Shown: positions 22,554 through 34,330 of the stretch, one piece after another | Numbering within the stretch: the stretch's first letter is position 1 | Layout: each line of letters opens with the position of its first letter | Source: Saccopteryx bilineata | Lineage: Eukaryota; Chordata; Mammalia; Chiroptera; Emballonuridae | NCBI RefSeq assembly: GCF_036850765.1 | Contig: NC_089492.1 | Span: 162,810,296 to 162,874,295, forward strand | Reading direction: 5' to 3' | DNA: 64,000 nucleotides | The notes under the pieces: generated by a model | What the model was told of the DNA's origin: nothing | What the model saw: only the letters and a program-made list of their open reading frames with translations | Database searches by the model: none | Translations under genes and position numbers: made by a program

Positions 22554-22649
22554 CAGGACCCAGATGAGACTCAGAGACATGAACAACAGTGTTGGGGTTA
22601 CAGGGTGGGGGGAAGAGAGGGAAGGTGTTGGGGGTGGAAAGGGGCACAA

Positions 22650-22887
22650 AGATCATGGCTTTTCAGCATTTGCCATATTCCCCCCTTAATCTATAGACAG
22701 ACAGCAAATATTTACGTATGGTGTTCCCACTAGAAAGACTGCTGTCTTAGGGACAAATGCTGATAAACTATTTCATCAGTTCCTCCTTCTTCAAAGACTT
22801 ATATGTCAACATAGAGCTCCATGTTTCATAGGACATACTCAAGCTCACTCCATGCTCCCTGGAGCTTTAGCACAAGGGAATGCCCCC
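22650..22887 (+). pseudogene. pol: Class II ERV pol fragment (RNase H to integrase boundary)
   Basis: The reading contains PCFIGHTQAHSMLPGALAQG, matching the RNase H/integrase junction of betaretroviral pol. Preceding sequence reads as degraded RNase H in shifting frames. It is bordered by L1 3'UTR on the left and a SINE on the right. No LTR is present. Confidence 0.7.
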
Positions 22888-22894
22888 CCCTTTT

Positions 22895-23258
22895 AGTATT
22901 TTTTCTTTTATTTATTTATTTTTTGCATTTTTCTGAGGATGGGGATGGGGAGGCAGTCAGACAGACTCCTGCATGCACCTGACTGGGATCCACCTGGCAT
23001 GCCTACCAGGGGGGAATGCTCTGCCCATCTGGGGTTTTGCTCTCTTACAACCGGAGCCATTCTAGCGACTGGGGCAAAGGCCATGGGGCCATCCTTAGTG
23101 CCCAGGGTGGCTTTGCTCCGGTGGAGCCTTGGCTGCGGTCGGGTGGAGAGAGATGAAGAGGAAGGAGAGGCAGAGGGGTGGAGAGGTAGATGGGCGCTCT
23201 CCTGTGTGCTCTGGCCAGGAATCAAACCCAGGAATCCTGCACACCAGGCCAATGACTC
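22895..23258 (-). mobile_element. VES-type SINE, head truncated
   Basis: The T-rich tail and body are clear, but the tRNA head that should end in ccggccagggcc is missing at the right edge. The head was lost or never copied, so this copy cannot be active. Confidence 0.85.
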
Positions 23259-23261
23259 CAA

Positions 23262-24565
23262 CGGGTCTACCATATCATGCTTTTTACTTAAAAAAAATTT
23301 TTACATTTCTTTTGAATGCTGACGAACAAGAGACACCAAGTCTTTTTCGCCTGCAAACTACTACCATCTTTATTAGATCTAGTTAATAACACTGTTCTGT
23401 CTTTTTTCCAAATAGCTCCAGATATATGGAAAAGATTTATATAGGCGGATGGGGATCCTCAAACCCCTCAGCGAGATCTTCTGAGAATGGCTTTTAAGAT
23501 ACCTAGAGGCAGAAATAGCCCAATAGAGATCAGGGGAACTACCAGCTTTTAGGATACACCCTTAAAGGCTCCAACACCCCAAAGGGGTCTCATAGGATGC
23601 CATCTGGGTCCTGCTTCAAGAGTGGAAGGGAGGTCATTGAGCTAAAGCCTGCCAGGCTTACACGCCTCTGCTGTGAGGAAACAGGGACACTGGAAGGTGG
23701 GCTTCCCCCTCGCTCCTCTAAGGGAGGGTTCAGTCTCTTCCAGCCCTGCTCCAGCCACCTATGACCTAACCTTACCCAGAAAGCTGGGGTTTGCCACTGA
23801 AGGCTGAAGGTGCCCAGGGCCGTCAGCCCCATCTACAACACTATGGACGAGCCTAGGGTATTTCTTCCAAGAAGCAGGTAAACTGATCTCATTCGCACAA
23901 GGGCCACTTAACTATGTTTTGCCTGAATAGTCAGGTTTTTTATTCTTCCCTCAAAGATCTCTGTTGTGGGTGTTGATAGTCCTATTTTCTGCTGCTTTGC
24001 TTAATATATAGTGTTTCCTTTATCCCTCCTACCTCAGTGCCCCACTCATATTTCAGGCTGGGACCTACTCCTAATTTAGAGCTCTCTTTCCTCCTTTTGC
24101 CAACTTGTATTATGAATTTACCTTTGTCACCCAGCTTAGTGTATCCCAAGGTTCTCTTTACCAGGCCACAGTCACAGAGCTCCAGGGAAAAGCAACTTGG
24201 TCTCAACTCTCCAGGCAGAGGAGAACAGAAGCTCCATATCCACGCATGCTGCAAATGGCTTTTTCCAGTCTACCTGAATCATTACCAGCTAGAAGCAGCG
24301 GTCATTGGGACTTGGACATGAGCTGCAAAGTATAGAATGGTGACAACAATTCCAGTGCCATGCGGACTTTTCCTGTGGGGAACTTTCCTGGACTCCTGCT
24401 CCCTGTGACAGCTCCTAACAGACTGAACTGTGGTTGGGTTGCATTTTTCAGGGATTTGGCATGGTGATGGGACCAACTTGGACTTGATGAACATGTTAAG
24501 GACCCTACTCTTTTAGGGATTCTTGCTGTATTGGCCAAGAGTTTGCTTAAAGGCTTTTACTCACT
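23262..24565 (+). pseudogene. Second copy of the integrase/class I-like gag-protease mosaic
   Basis: It aligns over nearly its whole length with 14680-15950 of the ERV. 23262-23340 reads the integrase scrap (HAFYL, LNADEQE). It then changes to class I-like gag: DPQTPQRDLLRMAFK at about 23450-23500, knuckle-like motifs at 23600-23720 (one reads RKQGHWKVGF), a stop after GFATEG, then CPGPSAPS. Further on are an LNYVLPE stretch and a CPTH..GWDLL stretch suggestive of protease. No LTR follows; the sequence ends against L1 3' sequence. Every frame is broken. Confidence 0.6.
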
Positions 24566-24569
24566 GTAA

Positions 24570-25008
24570 AAAACATAGAGGACTGGATGAAGAAGATGGG
24601 GCACATATACACCATGGTACGCTATTCAGCTAGGAGAAATGATGACATCAGATCACTTGCAGCGGAATGGTGGAGTCTTGTTAGCATTATGTGGGGTGAA
24701 ATGGGTGAATCAGAAAAAAACAGGAACTGTAGGATTCCATACATTTGTGGGACATAGAAGTGAGACTAAGTGGCATGGACGAGAGTGTGGTGGTTCCGGG
24801 GGATGGGGGGAGGGAAGGAGGGAGAGGGGGAAGGTGAGAGGTACAGAGAGAATTGGATGGAGGGTGGCGGAGGACGATCTCTCTTTGGGTGATGGGTATG
24901 CAACAGAACCAAATGACAAGATTACTTGGAAATGTTTTCCTTGAAAGTATGTACCCTGATTTATTGATGTCACCCCATTAAAATAAAAATTTATTTAAAA
25001 AAAACTTT
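24570..25008 (+). mobile_element. L1 3' end closing the composite insertion
   Basis: It reads the end of ORF2 (EDWMKKMGHIYT and following) and the G-rich 3'UTR (24786-24835), then ttgatgtcaccccattaaaa and an A-rich tail. It repeats the 3'UTR piece seen at 22557-22649. Confidence 0.85.
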
Positions 25009-25009
25009 T

Positions 25010-25083
25010 GAACAACATATCGAAAACTCAGAATGGCCTATAATTTTTTTTTTTCTTGAGCTGTCTTTGACTCTGTTTTCTGT
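25010..25083 (-). mobile_element. Ancient L1 ORF2, second segment
   Basis: It continues the reading of 19860-20155 on the minus strand (complement of ggcctataatttt and the ctgtctttgactctg region). Confidence 0.55.
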
Positions 25084-25093
25084 AAATATTTCA

Positions 25094-25237
25094 ATGGAAG
25101 GTGACAGAGGACAATCTTACTTTGGGTGGTGGGTATGCAACATAATTGAAGACAAGATAACCTGGACTTGTTATCTTTGAATATATGTATCCTGATTTAT
25201 TGATGTAACCCCATTAAAAAAATAAAATTATAAAAAA
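25094..25237 (+). mobile_element. Very short L1 3' end insertion
   Basis: Only the last 144 bp of an L1 3'UTR and its tail are present. The 10-bp duplication aaatatttca lies at 25084-25093 and 25238-25247. Confidence 0.88.
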
Positions 25238-25247
25238 AAATATTTCA

Positions 25248-25747
25248 GTTTTATTTATTGAAACAAGTTATATAAAAAAGAATTAAAAGTTTCATAAAGG
25301 CTTGGTTAAATGTAGAAATAAAACCTTTGAACATAATGCTTTAGTTCAGAAGAAAATTTTTCTTTCCTTTTTTTTTTACAGTGATTCAATTTGCCTTAAT
25401 GATTGCTCCATCATTAGGGTATTGTCTTTTTTCATGAGTCAATTTTGTTAAATTCTATTTTTCAAATTGGTTTTAATCACAGTTTCAAAATTATTGGCAT
25501 TAGAGTTTGAATATTTTTTTAGTTATTGACATTATTTACATCATGTATGGTCATATTACCTACTCATTCTTAATATTATTTGGCCTTTTGTGGCTTTTCT
25601 GTTTGATCAAAGTATCAACTTTTATTTTTCTGATCATGTCTAATTTTTATTTGTTGTCTGTCACATTACTGTTTCTTTTATCTTTATCATTTTTTTATTT
25701 CTTTTACTGATTCCTCTGAAATACTATTTTTTACATTTATGAGTTAA
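25248..25747 (-). mobile_element. Ancient L1 ORF2, third segment
   Basis: Degraded antisense L1 ORF2 in the same orientation as the neighbouring segments. A T-rich stretch and many indels make residue-level assignment unsafe. Confidence 0.5.
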
Positions 25748-25760
25748 GCAGCTTATTATT

Positions 25761-26154
25761 ATTTTTTTTTTCATTTTTCTGAAGCTGGAAACAGGGAGAG
25801 ACAGTCAGACAGACTCCCGCATGCGCCCGACCGGGATTCACCCGGCACGCCCACCAGGGGCGAGACTCTGCCCACCAGGGGGCGATGCTCCGCCCATCCT
25901 GGGCATTGCCATGTTGCGACCAGAGCCACTCTAGCACCTGGGGCAGAGGCCACAGAGCCATCCTCAGCGCCCGGGCCATCTTTGCTCCAATGGAGCCTTG
26001 GCTACGGGAGGGGAAGAGAGAGACAGAGAGGAAGGCGCAGCGGAGGGGTGGAGAAGCAAATGTGCGCTTCTCCTGTGTGCCCTGGCCAGGAATCGAACCC
26101 GGGTCCTCCGCACGCTAGGCCGACGCTCAACTGCTAAGCCAACCGGCCAGGGCC
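25761..26154 (-). mobile_element. VES-type SINE
   Basis: It is complete, with poly-T tail on the left and tRNA head (ccggccagggcc) on the right. The 13-bp duplication gcagcttattatt lies at 25748-25760 and 26155-26167. Confidence 0.93.
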
Positions 26155-26300
26155 GCAGCTTATTATTTTTTAATTTTTTTTTTTAGTTTTCTAATATGTG
26201 CTTTTAGGGATATAAAGTCCCCCTCTAAATACAACTTTAAGTGTATCTGACAAGTTTTTATAATTAACTCTTTTATTGTCATTTAGCTTCCAAATATTTT
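26155..26300 (-). mobile_element. Ancient L1 ORF2, fourth segment
   Basis: It reads on the minus strand up to the integration point of the full-length L1 and continues at 33731. Confidence 0.55.
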
Positions 26301-26540
26301 TCTTTTCTTTTTTTTATTAATTTTAATAGAATGACATCAATAAATCAGGGCACATATGTTCAAAGAAAACATGTTCAGGTTATCTTGTCATTCAATTATG
26401 TTGCATACCCATCACCCAAAGTGAGATTGTCCTCCTTCACCTTCTATCTAGTTTTCTTTGTGCCCTTCCCTCTCTCCATTTTCCTCTCCCTTCCCGCCCC
26501 GTAACCTACACAATCTTATCAATGTCTCTTAGTCTTGTAA

Positions 26541-29500
26541 TTATGTCCCACCTACATATGTAATAATGCAGTTCTTGGTTTTTTCTGATTTACTTATTTA
26601 CCTTCATATAATATTATCAAGATCCCACCATTTCATTTTAAATGTTCCGATGTCATTATTTCTTATGGCTGAGTAGTATTCCATAGTGTATATGTGCCAC
26701 ATCTTCTTTATCCAGTCTTCTATTGACAGGCTTTTTGGTTGTTTCCATGTCTTGGCCACTGTGAACAATGCTGCAAAGAACATAGGGCTGCCTGTGTCTT
26801 TATGTATCAATGATTCTGAGTTTTGAGGGTATATACCCAGTAGAGGAATTTCTGGGTCATAAGGTAGTTCTATTTTCAGTTTTTTGAGGAACCACCATAT
26901 TTTCTTCCATAATGGTTGTACTATTTTACATTCCCACCAACAGTGAATGGGGGTTCCTTTTTCTCCACAGCCTCTCCAACATTTGCTATTACCTGTCTTG
27001 TTAATAATAGGTAATCTAACAGGTGTGAGGTGGTATCTCATTGCAGTTTTGATTTGCATTTCTCTAATAACTAAAGAAGATGAGCATCTTTTCATATATC
27101 TGTTGGCCATTTGTATTTCTTCCTGGGAGAAGTGTCTGTTCATGTCCTCTTCCCATTTTTTTATTGGATTGTTTGTTTGTTTGTTGTTGAGTTTTATGAG
27201 TTCTTTGTATATTTTGGATATTAGGCCCTTATCTGAGCTGTTGTTTGAAAATATCATTTCCCATTTAGTTGGTTGTTTGTTTATTTTGTTGTCAATTTCT
27301 TTTGATGAGCAAAAACTTTTTAGTCTGATGTCATCCCATTCATTTATTTTTTACTTCACTTCCCTTGCCTTTGGAGTCAAATTCATAAAATGCTCTTTAA
27401 AACCAAGGTCCATGAGTTTAGAACCTATGTCTTCTTCTATTTTCTTTATTGTTTCAGGTCTTATATTTAGGTCTTTGATCCATTTTGAATTAATTTTAGT
27501 ACAAGAGGACAAATTGTAGTCAAGTTTCAATCTTTTGTATGTGGCTTTCCAGTTTTCCCAGCACCATTTATTGAAGAGGCTTTCTTTTCTCCATTGTGTG
27601 TTGTTGGCCCCTTTATCAAAAATTATTTGACCATATATATGTGGTTTTATTTCTGGACTTTCTATTCTGTTCCATTGCTCTGAATGTCTATTTTTCTGCC
27701 AATACCATGCTGTTTTGATTGTCGTGGCTCTATAATATAGGTTGAAGTCAGGTACTGTAATGCCCCCAGCTTCGTTCTTTATCTTTAGGATTACTTTGGC
27801 TATTTGGGGTTTTTTATAGTTCCATATAAATTTGATGATTTATTGTTCTATTTCTTTAAAAAATATTATTAGAATTTTGATGGGAATTGTATTAAATTTG
27901 TATATTGCTTTGGGTAATCTGGCCATCTTGATTATATTTATTCTTCCTATCCAAGAACAAGGAATATTCTTCCAACTCATTGTATCATTTTTGATTTCCC
28001 TTAACAATGCTTTATAGTTTTCATTATATCAATATAAGTTCTTTACATTCTTTGTTATGTTTATTCCTAAGTATTTTATTTTCCTTGTTGCAATCATGAA
28101 GGGGAATATTTTTTTGAGTTCGTTCTCAAATATTTCATTCTTGCCATATAAAAGGCTATGGACTTTTGTATATTAATTTTGTATTTTACGACCTTACTGT
28201 ATTGGCTTATTGATTCTAGTAGTCTTTCTGTAGATTCTTTGGGATTTTCGATGTATAGGATCATATCATCTGCAAAAAGTGATACCTTTACTTCTTATTA
28301 TCAGATATGGATGCCGTTTATTTCTTTGTCTTGTCTGATTGCTCTGGCTAAAACCTCTAGCACCATATTAAATAACAGTGGAGAGAGTGGACAACCCTGA
28401 CTTGTTCCTGATTTAAGGGGGAATGCCTTCAATTTTGTGCCATTTAATATGATGTTAGCTGATGGTTTATCATATATGGCCTTTATCATGTTGAGATATT
28501 TTCCTTCTATACCCATTTTGTTGAGAGTCTTACACATAAAATTGTGTTGTATTTTATCGAATGCCTTTTCTACATCTATTGATAAGATTATGTGGTTTTT
28601 TATTCTTTGTTATGTTGATATGGTGTATTACGTTAACTGTTTTACGTATGTTGAACCATCCTTGAGATTCTGGGATGAATCCCACTTTATGATGATGTAT
28701 TATTTTTTTAATATGTTGTTGTATTCAACTTGCTAGTATTTTGTTTAGTATTTTCGCATCTGTATTTATTAGAGATATTGGTCTGTAGTTTCCTTTTTTG
28801 TGCTGTCCTTGCCCGGTTTTGGTATGAGGGTTACATTGGCCTGATAAAATGTGTTTGGAAGTATTTCTTCTTCTTCAATTTTTTGGAAGACTATCAGTAG
28901 AATAGGAACCAAGTCTTCTTTGAATGTTTGATAGAATTCGCTAGTATAACCATCTGGGCCTGGACTTTTATTTCTGGGGAGGTTTTTAATAGTTTATTTA
29001 TTTCTTCCCTCTAATTGGCCTGTTTAGGCTTTCTGCTTCTTCTTGACTCAGTCTAGGAAGTTTGTATTGTTCTAGGAATTTATCCATTTCTTAGAGATTG
29101 TTGAATTTAGTGGCATAAAGTTTTTTATAGTATTCTACAATAATTCTTTTTCTATCTATGATGTCCATGGTGATTTCTCCTCTTTCATTTTGGATATTGT
29201 TTATATGAGTTCTTTCTTTTTTTTCCTTGGTAAGTCTTGCCAAAGATTTGTCAATTTTGTTGATCTTTTCAAAGAACCAGCTCTTTGTTCTATTAATTTT
29301 TTCTATAGTTTTTGTTCGCTATTTCATTTATTTATGCTCTGATTTTTATTATCTCCTTTCTTCAGCTGGTTTTGGTTGTCTTTGTTCTTCTTTTTCCAGT
29401 TCCTTAAGGTGTGAAGTTAAGTGGTTCACTTGGGCTCTCTCTTGTTTGTTCATATAGACCTGAAGTGATATGAACTTTCCTCTTATCACTCCTTTTGCTA

Positions 29501-30371
29501 CATCCCACAGATTCTGATATGTCGTATTGTCATTTTCATTTGTCTGTATATATCTTTAGATCTCTGTTCTTATTTCTTCTTTGAACCATTCATTTTTTTA
29601 AAGTATGTTGTTGTTTAGTTTCCACATTTTGTGGGGGTTTTTTCCTCTTTTTTGCAGTTGAATTCTAGTTTCAAGGCTTTATGATCAGAAAATATGCTTG
29701 GTACAATTTTGATTTTTCTGAATTTGCTGATGTTGTTTTTGTGGCCCAACATATGTTCAATTCTTGAGAATGATCCATGTACACTGGAGAAAAATGTATA
29801 CTCTCTCACTTTGTGATGACATGTTCTATAGATGTCTATCATTTTCAGGTGCTCTAGTGTTTTGTTTAAGGCCAATATATCTTTCTTGATTCTCTGCTTG
29901 GATGACCGATCTAGAGCCGTTAGCGGTGTATTGAGGTCTTCAAGTAAGATTATATTTTTGTCAGTTTTTCTTTTAAGGTCAATAAGTAGCTGTCTTATAT
30001 AATTTGGTGCTCCTTGGTTTGGTGCATATATATTAAGAATTGTTATGTCTTCTTGATTCAGTGACCCATTAATCATTATGAAATGACCATTTTTGTCTTT
30101 GAGTACTTTTGCTGTCTTGTAGTCAGCATTATCAAATATGACTATCACTGCGCCTGCTTTTTTTTTGGATGTTATTTGCTTGGAGTATTGTTTTCCAGCC
30201 TTTCACTTTGAATTTGTTTTTATCCTTGTTGCTTAGCTGAGTTTCTTGTAGGCAGCATACACTTGGATTTTCTTTTTTAATCCATTTTCCTATTCTGTGC
30301 CTTTTTATTGGTAAGTTTAATCCATTTACATTTAGTGTAATTATTGACACTTGTGAGTTCCCTATTGCCAT
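26541..30371 (-). pseudogene. L1 ORF2 (endonuclease, reverse transcriptase), broken
   Basis: ORF2 protein nicks target DNA and reverse-transcribes L1 RNA. It starts near 30371 with VSIITLNVNGLN of the endonuclease and has NQGAPNYIRQLLIDL about 100 codons later. The reverse-transcriptase part near 28300-28540 reads [14 protein letters not shown]. The C-terminal cysteine motif [18 protein letters not shown] is intact at about 27000-27060. Multiple frameshifts and stops interrupt it, so the catalytic core is not in one frame. Confidence 0.88.
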
Positions 30372-30624
30372 TTTATAGATTGCTTTCTGTTAGTTTTGTG
30401 TCTTGTTTGATTCTTCTCTTTCATTTTTTTTATCTTTTGTTTTGTTTGGTTGTATTCCTTACATCTTTCCTCTGTTGCTATCTTTATTAAATAATGTGCT
30501 TCTGTGGTGGTTTTTTTAAGGGTGGTTACCATTAAGTAATGAAAAGGGTTCCTACCCTGTTCCTTGTAGTGCACTATCTTGTGAGTACTTTTGCACTCCA
30601 TCGTCCTTTGCTACTGTTAATCTC

Positions 30625-31679
30625 TGTCCTCTCCCCCCTCCTTTTTTGTTTCTGTTGTCACAGTTTAAACTTGGTTTTACTGAGTTCTTAGTGGAGCTTT
30701 TACTTGTGGTTTTGTTTTGTTTTGTTCTTTTTATTTGGTCGGAAAACTCCTTTTAGTAATTCCTAGAATGGAGGTTTTCTGATGATAAATTCCCTCATCT
30801 TTTCTGTATCTGTGAATGTTTTTATTTCTCCTTCATATTTGAAGGATAGCTTTAATGGGTATTTTATTCATGGCTGAAAGTTCCTCTCTTTTAGGACTTT
30901 AAATATTGGGGTCCACTCTCTTTTAGTTTGTAGAATTTCTGTTGAGAAATCTGATGATAATGTAATGGGCCTTCCTTTATATGTTGTATTCTTTTCCCTG
31001 GCTGCCTTGAGAATTTTTTCTTTGCCATTGGTTTGTGCCAATTTTATTATGATGTGCCTTGGGGTAGGTTTGTTGGGGTTAAGAAAACTTCTGTTTGCTT
31101 CTTGAATTTGAGCCTTTAATTCTTTCCACAGACTTGAGAAGTTCTCATTTATTATTTGTTTTAATATGTTCTCCATTCCATTTTTTCTCTCTTCTCCCTC
31201 TGATATACCTATTATTCTTATGTTATTCTTTTTGATGGATTCAGACAATTCCTGTAGGAATTTCTCTTTTTTTTTTTAGTCTCTTTCTTCTTCTCTCTGT
31301 TGTGCCTCAAGTTGCTTGTCTTCTATTTCACTAATTCTCTCTTCTATCTGGCCTAGTCTATTAGCTAAGCTTGTTGCCTCATTTTCAGCTCATGAATTGA
31401 GTTTTTCATTTCTGTTTGATTTGTCTTTATAGTTTCAATTTCCTAGGTAATATATTTTTTGTGTTCATTGAGTTGTTTTCTGAGCTCTCTAAATTGTCTT
31501 TTTGTGTTTTCTTGTATATCTCTGAGTATTTTTAGGATTTCTATTTTAAATTCTCTGTCATTTAGCTCCAAGGTTTCCAATATATTAAATTTTTTCTCCA
31601 TAGATTTATCTTCCTCTATCTGTGCTACCTCCCTGTCTTTTGTATCCATGATATTTGATTTCCTTTTCCTTAATAGCAT
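30625..31679 (-). pseudogene. L1 ORF1 protein, broken
   Basis: It starts MLLRKRKSNIMDTKDRE at 31679, continues with a charged coiled coil, the NNIRIIGISEG core and RHIIIKLAQTNGKEKIL, and is split by frameshifts near 31440, 31250 and 30870. It is homologous to ORF1 at 53808-54874. Confidence 0.87.
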
Positions 31680-32304
31680 CTGAGGGTGGTTTTGTTGATA
31701 GTATTAATGAGAATTAATAAAGAATAAAAATTAAAAAAATAAAAATAAAAAAGAATAAAAACAAATTATTATTCCTTCCCTTTTTTTTGCTCTCCTCTCC
31801 TCTCCCCTTCTTCTTGAGAAAATATTGTGGTGAACTGTGAATTATATTGTGCTAAACAGAAAAAAACTACTTATAATGGAGGGCCTGAGTTGGGGAGAAG
31901 TGATAAAGGGGCAAAAAAGGGGGTATGGACCCACAAAATGCAAAAAAGGTAAAAATTTGGGTCAAGAATAAAATGATTTGCTTTTAGGTGATGGGTAACT
32001 AAGCAATATGATGAGAGGAATAAGAGGAAAACAGAAAAAAAGGAAGAAATTAAAAAATTACTATTGTATTTAGTGGAGCAAGAGCTAAATAAAATTGAGA
32101 GCCAGGGTTGGGAGCACTGCTAGTGATTTAAAAAAGCAAAGTAAAAAAAACCCAAAGTGCCACAAAGAAAAATTTGAGTCCCAGATAAAATAATTTATGA
32201 TTGAGGGTTGAATGAGAGGAAAAGTAAAGGAAAAAGAAGAAACTAATATACAGGGAGAAAAAAAAGAAAGAAGAAAACACAAAAAGAAGAAAAAAGAATA
32301 AAAG

Positions 32305-32332
<28 letters not shown>
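32305..32332. repeat. (GA)n microsatellite in the L1 5'UTR
   Basis: A run of about 14 ga units lies within a long purine-rich part of the leader. The other copy has (ct)/(tc) runs near 52620-52710 in the corresponding leader. Confidence 0.85.
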
Positions 32333-32336
<4 letters not shown>

Positions 32337-32799
32337 TTAAGTGTTTTGGAGTGCAACCCTCATAGAGAGAAAGAAAGAAGAAAGAAAAGATAATGGGAAA
32401 TATAACAAGGAGAGGAGAGAGTAAGACCAGCAGAGAATTAAACTACCAAATTGGAAGAGGAAGAAAATAATCAAGACAAGAAGATAAGAGAAACAAATGA
32501 ACAAATATAATAAAATGGGATAGGTTATAAAGTCTGCGGATTATTCCTGATTTTGAGAGGTTATCTTCTTGCTTTTTCTTTTCTCTCCCTCCTCCTGGTC
32601 GGTGACTCTGTACCCCGGGTTCTGCCCCTGTGGCATGCTTAGGTAGAGGTTTGCAGTTGATAAGTCTCTATGGCGATGTCATATATTGGGCCTCAGTCTC
32701 ATTGGCAATCGAGGCTCATTAGCATTTGCAGGCTCTGCCAATGAGAGAGTCCGTGTTCCCAGAGCCTCTCTCTTAGTCTTTCCTTCCTGAATTAGTAGT

Positions 32800-33291
32800 C
32801 TGATGATCTAGCTATGGGGTTGCTGCTGCCTCTGCCTGGAGAGTAAGAGGCTCAAAGAGCTGGAAAATCCTCACTCTATTCCCCCTTAACACAGGGCTCT
32901 GGGTAAGGCTCCATCTGTCAGAGCCCCTAGCATAATCTGGCGGGGCTTCAGCTCACACAAAGACCTCTGACTCTGCCCCTTTATCTGGGAACATGGGTGC
33001 CCACTCCCAGTGGAATCTCTTGCCCATTATCTGTACTCACTGACCAGGATATCCAGCCAGCTGCCTCTCACTCCCAGTGAGGCACCCCACCCGCATGGAA
33101 ATGTTTGAGTGTAGGGAATTTTGCTCCCACTCACTTCCTGCGCTGCTTTTTGGGGTGCAGGGGTGACCCTGAGACTCTGGTTTCAGCCCACAGCAAAGCC
33201 TCTGACCCTGCCCCTCTGCCAGTAACATGGATGCCCACTCCTGGGGCTCTAGGAGGAATCTCTTGCCCACTATCTGCATGCACCGACCAGG
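32800..33291 (-). repeat. L1 5'UTR monomers, about 1.5-2 units of 243 bp
   Basis: The phrase gaccagg preceded by tctgtactcact or tctgcatgcacc recurs at 33042 and 33285, with tcttgcccac/tat and gcccact.. shared before each. The period is 243 bp, matching the monomers at 51408-52010. Confidence 0.72.
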
Positions 33292-33730
33292 AAATTGGGG
33301 TGGATGGCTGTCCCAAGTGCCTTTCTTTGTCTGGGTTTGGCGCGAGCGTTAGCTTGTGTTGACTGGGTTGCCACAAGCACAGTTTTTCCTCAGCTTGGAT
33401 GTCTGTGCCATAGCCTGGTTTGGACGTTTGTGCCACAGTTTGGTTTTATTCACACCCTATGCCTGCCTTAGTTCCTATATTCTCAGTTCCCAGTGAAAGC
33501 AGCCCTTATTTAGGTTAGTGAGGAAGGCGGAGTGTTTTTTCCTCCTTATTTCCTTTGGGGTTGATTATATATTTAGTCAATTTTTTGTTCAATCATACCT
33601 TTGCATTTATGGAAGGAACTTCTGGAGGCTCCAGGGATAGATTTTTCTGTCTCTGGTTGAAGATCTTTTTGAATTTTTGGAGAGATTTATCGGTATCACT
33701 CCCTACGGTGCCATTTCTCTGACAACACTC

Positions 33731-34330
33731 CCAAATATATTTTTATTCACTATGATTTTCTATTTTTAATATATAAATTATTTAGAAGTGTGATTCTCTT
33801 GTATTTCTCTTGTAATTATTTAACACCATATTTGGAGTACCTTTTATTATTGATTTCTAATTTACTGCATATTGGTCAAAGGATGTGTGAAATTGTGAGA
33901 ACCTTTCTTTTTCTAAATTCTTTCTCAATTAATATGTGGTGAACTTTTATAAATAATATAGTTTTTAAAGGAATATGTAATCTATAGTTTTTAGGTACAG
34001 AATTTATATCCAGGTTGTAATTTGTGATGTTGAAAGTTGATTAACCAGAGAGATATATGAAAATTTTCCATTATTAATTTTATAATTATTATAAACTAAT
34101 CAATTTTACTTCATGTATCTTGATGCTTTTAGATTTGTACATGCTCATAATAATTAATTTTAGTTGGTGAATGGTTTATTTTATCATTATGTAATATCCT
34201 TCTTTGTCCTTAATTGTGCTTTTTGTCTTAAAATCTTTTTCTTTTAATTTTAATATAACTAGCATTGATGAGCCTCATCTTAAAGAATAAATATGGAATG
34301 GTTTTATCTTTTCCACTTTTCCCATTATCT
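33731..34330 (-). mobile_element. Ancient L1 ORF2, fifth segment
   Basis: The antisense reading resumes (complement of ttatttagaagtgtg, ttgatttctaattta and ttctttgtccttaattg) in the order expected for L1 ORF2 endonuclease, towards the 5' side of the ancient copy. Confidence 0.6.

Larger units (their letters stand above)
20156..22649 (+). mobile_element. Internally deleted L1: 5'UTR, ORF1, ORF2 start, 3'UTR scrap
   Basis: A GC-rich 5'UTR (20156-21500) leads to ORF1 and the first codons of ORF2. At about 22553 the sequence jumps to L1 3'UTR (gagactcagagacatg and a G-rich run) without the rest of ORF2. Retroviral sequence follows. A near-duplicate of about 25 bp, acttttaaacag..gaaaact (20130-20153) and acttttgaacaa..gaaaact (25009-25033), encloses everything to 25008 and suggests one original L1 insertion. 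Confidence 0.78.
26306..33729 (-). mobile_element. Full-length L1 (about 7.4 kb), CRE-type 5'UTR lineage
   Basis: Reading leftwards on the minus strand it has a 5'UTR (33729-31680) with monomer repeats, ORF1, a spacer of about 250 bp, ORF2, a G-rich 3'UTR and a tail at 26306-26330. Probable target duplications are ccaaatatttttcttt (26290-26305) and ccaaatatatttttatt (33731-33747). It is the same lineage as the copy at 50970-59190 but more degraded. Confidence 0.9.

Noticed and set aside
26947..27519. 190-codon plus-strand frame
   Set aside because: It is the antisense shadow of L1 ORF2 and recurs antisense to the other L1 at 58156-58605.
32281..32340. Satellite or CRISPR-like repeat
   Set aside because: Simple (GA)n microsatellite in an L1 leader; no spacers or regular repeat units.
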